DNA from: Chitinophaga sedimenti
GTDB taxonomy: Bacteria > Bacteroidota > Bacteroidia > Chitinophagales > Chitinophagaceae
Direction: 5' to 3'
Length of the DNA stretch: 64,000 bases
Assembly: GCF_023156195.1 (NCBI RefSeq)
Contig: NZ_JAKUKA010000001.1
Location: 2,914,001-2,978,000, forward strand
The translations under genes were made by a program, and so were the position numbers. The notes under the pieces are model-generated. The model was not told the origin of the DNA, did no database searches, and saw only the letters and a list, made by a program, of their open reading frames with translations. Positions 60,988 to 64,000 of the stretch are shown piece after piece (position 1 is the first letter of the stretch; each line of letters opens with the position of its first letter).

Positions 60988-62328
60988 TTAACGTTTTTTC
61001 TTTTTGGCTCCCCGGGTTTTCGGCTTGCCATATTTGAGCTGCATCTTTTCAGCGTGCGTCATCGTTTTATTCGTCTTCATGTTCTTCGCCTTTTTCTCAT
61101 GGAACGCTGCGCCCGCGTCCTCTGCGCGTTTCACTGGCTTTAATTGAATTTCTTTTACCACTACTTTCGGCATCTCGTCTTCCGTTAACACATCGGAGAA
61201 TACCAGGTTTTCCGGCAGCGGCTGCATCGGGATCCGGTAATTCATCAGTGCCTCTATCTGCTCTACCTGCTCTTTTTCACGCGGTGTAGTGAGCAGGATG
61301 GCAATGCCTTCCTTATCTGCGCGGCCGGTACGGCCAATGCGGTGGATATAGCTTTCGCGTTCTTCCGGCGCATCGAAGTTGATCACATGCGATACTTCGG
61401 CGATGTCCAGACCGCGGGCAATGATATCTGTAGCGATGATGAAGCGGTAGGTACCGTTCTTAAACTGTTTTACGGTATTGAAACGGTGGTTCTGTTCCTT
61501 GTTGGAGTGAATAACGCCCACCTGCCCCGGAAAACGGTTTTCTACCTGTTCAAATAATTGGTCGGCCAGCGACTTGGTAGCCGAGAACACGAGCACTTTC
61601 GTCATTTCCGGATCGGTACTGATCAGCAGCTCCAGCAAATTCACTTTTGTATTGAAGTTGGGCACTTCGTACCCCAGCTGCCGGATACTTTTCAACGGTG
61701 TACCTGCCGGCGCCGCTTCTACCGTCGTAGGATTGTTGAAATATGATTTTATGAGCGCCTCTACCTCATCGGTAATGGTGGCGGAGAACATCAGGTTCTG
61801 CCGTTTGGCCGGCAGCAGGTCAAATATGTTTTTGAGCTGTGTACGGAAGCCGAGGTTGAGCATTTCATCCACCTCATCAATAATTAGTTTTTTGATGGAT
61901 TTCAGCTTCAACGCGCCGCTGAGCGCCACGTCCACCAGCCGGCCGGGAGTGGCCACGATGATGTCCTGTTTCTGCTTGGCGGCCTCCATTTGCGGGTTCA
62001 TATTGGTGCCCCCGTAAATGCCCAGCGTTTCCACGCTCATGTAAGTCGTCAGTTTTTTTATCTCTTCCACCACCTGCGCTACCAGCTCGCGCGTGGGCAC
62101 GAGGATGAGTACGCGGGGTGATTTATCTTTTGAAAACTCCAGCTGCCGTAGCGTAGGCAGCAGGTAAGCCAGGGTTTTACCGGTACCCGTTTGCGCAATA
62201 CCGCACACGTCCTGGCCCGACATTACCACCGAAAACACCTTCTGCTGGATGGTGGTAGGCGTGGTGTAATTCAGGTCGGACAAGGCATTAAGCAGGGGCT
62301 TGTTCAGGTTTAAATCTTCAAAAGTCAT
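60988..62328 (-). CDS. DEAD-box RNA helicase with DEVD motif II
   Basis: Motifs in order are Q (TTPTTIQQK), I (AQTGTGKT), Ia (VPTREL), Ib (TPGRL), II (IIDEVDEML), III (SATITDE), IV (LVFSATKSLADQL), V (ATDIIARGLDI) and VI (HRIGRTGRADK). The tail is basic (GKPKTRGAKKKKR). The start at 62328 (MTFEDLNLNKPLL) is chosen because the longer frame adds nine unlike residues and an upstream -7 element fits it. It unwinds RNA with ATP, probably in ribosome assembly or cold adaptation. Motif II reads DEVD instead of DEAD. Confidence 0.92.
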   Translation of the reverse strand: MTFEDLNLNKPLLNALSDLNYTTPTTIQQKVFSVVMSGQDVCGIAQTGTGKTLAYLLPTLRQLEFSKDKSPRVLILVPTRELVAQVVEEIKKLTTYMSVETLGIYGGTNMNPQMEAAKQKQDIIVATPGRLVDVALSGALKLKSIKKLIIDEVDEMLNLGFRTQLKNIFDLLPAKRQNLMFSATITDEVEALIKSYFNNPTTVEAAPAGTPLKSIRQLGYEVPNFNTKVNLLELLISTDPEMTKVLVFSATKSLADQLFEQVENRFPGQVGVIHSNKEQNHRFNTVKQFKNGTYRFIIATDIIARGLDIAEVSHVINFDAPEERESYIHRIGRTGRADKEGIAILLTTPREKEQVEQIEALMNYRIPMQPLPENLVFSDVLTEDEMPKVVVKEIQLKPVKRAEDAGAAFHEKKAKNMKTNKTMTHAEKMQLKYGKPKTRGAKKKKR

Positions 62329-62352
62329 ATTACAGATAAAAAAATTGAACCG

Positions 62353-62360
62353 CAAAGGTA
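62353..62360 (-). promoter_or_regulatory. -7 element of the helicase gene
   Basis: On the minus strand TACCTTTG fits TAnnTTTG, 25 bases before the helicase ATG and directly next to the DinB stop codon. No clear -33 partner. Confidence 0.45.
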
Positions 62361-62362
62361 GG

Positions 62363-62860
62363 CTATTCTTTGCTTTTCAGCACGGCTACGGTCACGAGGA
62401 GCTGTCCCGTGTGCCGCATCGTATGCTCCGCCGCATGAAACAGCAGCCCGATCAGCGTAGAAGGCACCAGCTTCCGCCCTACCCCTCTTACTTCCGTAAG
62501 TTCGGCCTCGTTCGTAGCTTTAATTGATCAATGCAGCGGTCTACCTGCCAGCTGAAACGCTCCATTAGCGTGGCTGTGGTGAGGTCTTTGTGCACGATGG
62601 ATTCCTGCTCGGTATTCGATCTGCTCCGGGCTCAGGGCCTCCTCGCGGGCGTAGGTAAAAAGCCGGTCGAGCACACCGGACAGGTGCTGCAGGTGAAATG
62701 CCGGAGAGGCAACGCCTGCAGGGCGTTCCCAGAGCCAGGCGTCGTGAAAGCCGGCCGTCATCGCTGTAATTTCTTCCCGCGCCTGCAACAGGGCGTGTGC
62801 TACGGGCTGCAATAACGGCGGCACATCCGCCACCGGCCCTCGCTGCCATACTTCTGCCAT
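62363..62860 (-). CDS. DinB family protein, one frameshift
   Basis: The start MAEVWQRGPVADVPPLLQPV leads to AFHLQHLSGVLDRLFTYARE, the DinB helix with a metal-binding His. A break near 62610 separates IEYRAGI from VHKDLTTATLMERFSWQVDR. The end AAEHTMRHTGQLLVTVAVLK holds two more metal-type His residues. Restored length is about 165 residues. DinB/YfiT proteins are small metal-dependent enzymes, some thiol transferases; the substrate is unknown. Confidence 0.75.
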
Positions 62861-62942
62861 ATCTTTTTTATTTAAAATTACGAATGCCAGCTTTTTTATC
62901 ACTTTTGCCGACTATTTTTTAAAGATTGGCCATAGTAAAGCA

Positions 62943-63197
62943 ATGAGTGCGATAACCATTAAGAAGTTCAGTAAACCGTTCATGATCGGCGATGCGGAAG
63001 TGCAGTTCGAATTTTTCCCCATGAACGTCCGCATCCGGGAATTATACCAGGTATACGCCATTCACGGCGACAAGAAATTACGCTTCCACATGCAGATCAA
63101 CGACGAAGGCACGTTCAGGATCATGGACAAAGCCCGCATTCCGCCCACCTTCCTCGCGCTGGAAAGCGAATTTTCGGCAGCGATCCTCGCCAGCTGA
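62943..63197 (+). CDS. Small hypothetical protein, 84 aa
   Basis: An intact, strand-rich cytoplasmic protein (MSAITIKKFSKPFMIGDAEV, KLRFHMQINDEGTFRIMDKA) ending in a short helix. It starts about 80 bases upstream of, and on the strand opposite to, the DinB gene and lies 31 bases before the pirin gene. Not recognised; it may be co-transcribed with pirin. Confidence 0.65.
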   Translation: MSAITIKKFSKPFMIGDAEVQFEFFPMNVRIRELYQVYAIHGDKKLRFHMQINDEGTFRIMDKARIPPTFLALESEFSAAILAS

Positions 63198-63228
63198 TCC
63201 TCCTTTGTAAATATTGTATCTTAGCAAG

Positions 63229-64000
63229 ATGTCGAATATTGAACTGATCATCGAAGAACGCGCACGCGATATCGGAAATTTCATGGTCGGGCGCCTGCTG
63301 CCTTTCCGCGAAAAGAAGATGGTAGGTCCTTTTGTGTTTATCGACCATATGGGGCCGGTAAATATGAATGACCACCAGAACGTGGACATCGGCCCGCACC
63401 CGCACATTGGCCTGTCGACCCTCACCTTCCTGTTCGAGGGCAGCATTATGCACAAAGACAGCCTGGGCACCTCCGTGGAAATTAAACCCGGACAGGTAAA
63501 CTGGATGACCGCTGGCAGCGGCATCGTACATAGCGAACGTACGCCGGATTACCTGCGCCACAGCGATAAACAGATGCATGGCCTCCAGATATGGGTTGCA
63601 CTGCCGAAAGAACTGGAGCAAATGGATCCGTCCTTTGCACACATCGAAGCGGCCGAGCTGCCTGCCTGGCAACAGGACGGCGTCAACATAAAACTCATTG
63701 CGGGGGAAGCCTTTGGTAAAAAATCGCCGGTACCTGTATATAGCAAACTATTTTTCCTGGAGCTGAAAAGCGACAGCGAACAAACGGTGAACATCGGTCC
63801 GCACCTGTATGGCGAATGGGGAATGTACATCTTAGAAGGAAACGTGGAAAGCGAAGGCAATATATTTGGCACTAAGCAACTGTTAGTGGCTAAACCCGAA
63901 GTATTCTGCGCCTTTAAAATGCAGGCCGGAACAACCATCTATATCGTAGGCGGCGAACCGTTCCCGGAGCGGCGTTACATCGACTGGAACTTTGTGGCCA
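63229..64000 (+). CDS. Pirin family protein, cut by the window end
   Basis: The N-terminal cupin has RLLPFREKKMVGPFVFIDHM, DIGPHPHIGLSTLTFLFEGS (metal His pair) and WMTAGSGIVHSERTP (His and Glu). The second cupin begins near residue 175 (GPHLYGEWGMYILEG). At 257 residues to the window edge the protein is nearly complete (usual 280-300). Pirins are Fe-binding cupins, some with quercetinase activity. The frame has no breaks. Confidence 0.9.
   Translation, partial: MSNIELIIEERARDIGNFMVGRLLPFREKKMVGPFVFIDHMGPVNMNDHQNVDIGPHPHIGLSTLTFLFEGSIMHKDSLGTSVEIKPGQVNWMTAGSGIVHSERTPDYLRHSDKQMHGLQIWVALPKELEQMDPSFAHIEAAELPAWQQDGVNIKLIAGEAFGKKSPVPVYSKLFFLELKSDSEQTVNIGPHLYGEWGMYILEGNVESEGNIFGTKQLLVAKPEVFCAFKMQAGTTIYIVGGEPFPERRYIDWNFVA

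Overview
The window looks like part of a Bacteroidota chromosome, most likely Chitinophaga or a close relative. The evidence is a SusC/SusD polysaccharide locus, TAnnTTTG-type promoter elements, an orphan YPNP type IX sorting domain, and lipoproteins with Cys-containing lipoboxes. The left 38.6 kb is an AT-richer accessory island. The right 25 kb (about 38.8-64 kb) is ordinary, GC-richer core chromosome. A tRNA-Leu(CAG) at 38601-38684, with a large serine recombinase gene running into it, marks the boundary.

Island, left to right: an unrecognised gene (128-898); a PQQ-propeller lipoprotein (1984-3375); a SIR2-domain protein (4102-5985); a soluble/membrane protein pair (6500-7926); a gene with an MGDRANYV start (9270-10308) and a truncated second copy of it (15660-16162); a HEPN protein (10860-11398); phage-structural remnants (10600-12661); two paralogous membrane/coiled-coil proteins on either side of an IS256-family element; a PLD-domain protein coupled to a 687-residue unknown (17060-20757); a candidate PARIS pair AriA/AriB (21006-22933); a roughly 1,500-residue SMEK-like/STAND NTPase (23465-27960); an unrecognised operon of a GHKL ATPase and a phosphoribosyltransferase-like protein (28862-32450); a three-gene HipB/HipS/HipA-like operon whose kinase has lost its catalytic residues (32790-34348); and the integration module (35177-38600). 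At least six copies of a repeat that resembles a tRNA 3' end plus its terminator lie between these blocks, as if several elements inserted one after another.

Core region: sugar-phosphate isomerase; an ECF41 sigma factor with its carboxymuconolactone decarboxylase partner and a matching promoter; lipoproteins; a DUF2961 (GH172-type) enzyme; a VOC protein; Dps; an FtsX/MacB-type permease; rpiA; a polysaccharide-utilisation locus (heparinase II/III, alginate-lyase family enzyme, two or three surface lipoproteins, SusD, SusC) with a perfect LacI-type palindrome upstream of susC; then GNAT, macro-domain, CrtO-type acyltransferase, DEAD-box helicase, DinB and pirin genes.

Caution on quality: many genes, including housekeeping ones such as rpiA, susC, susD and the permease, are split by single-base indels, most often in homopolymers. 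This points to uncorrected sequencing error rather than gene decay. Such genes are given here as one CDS spanning the pieces, with the break described. 'Pseudogene' is kept for truncated or multiply broken remnants in the island.
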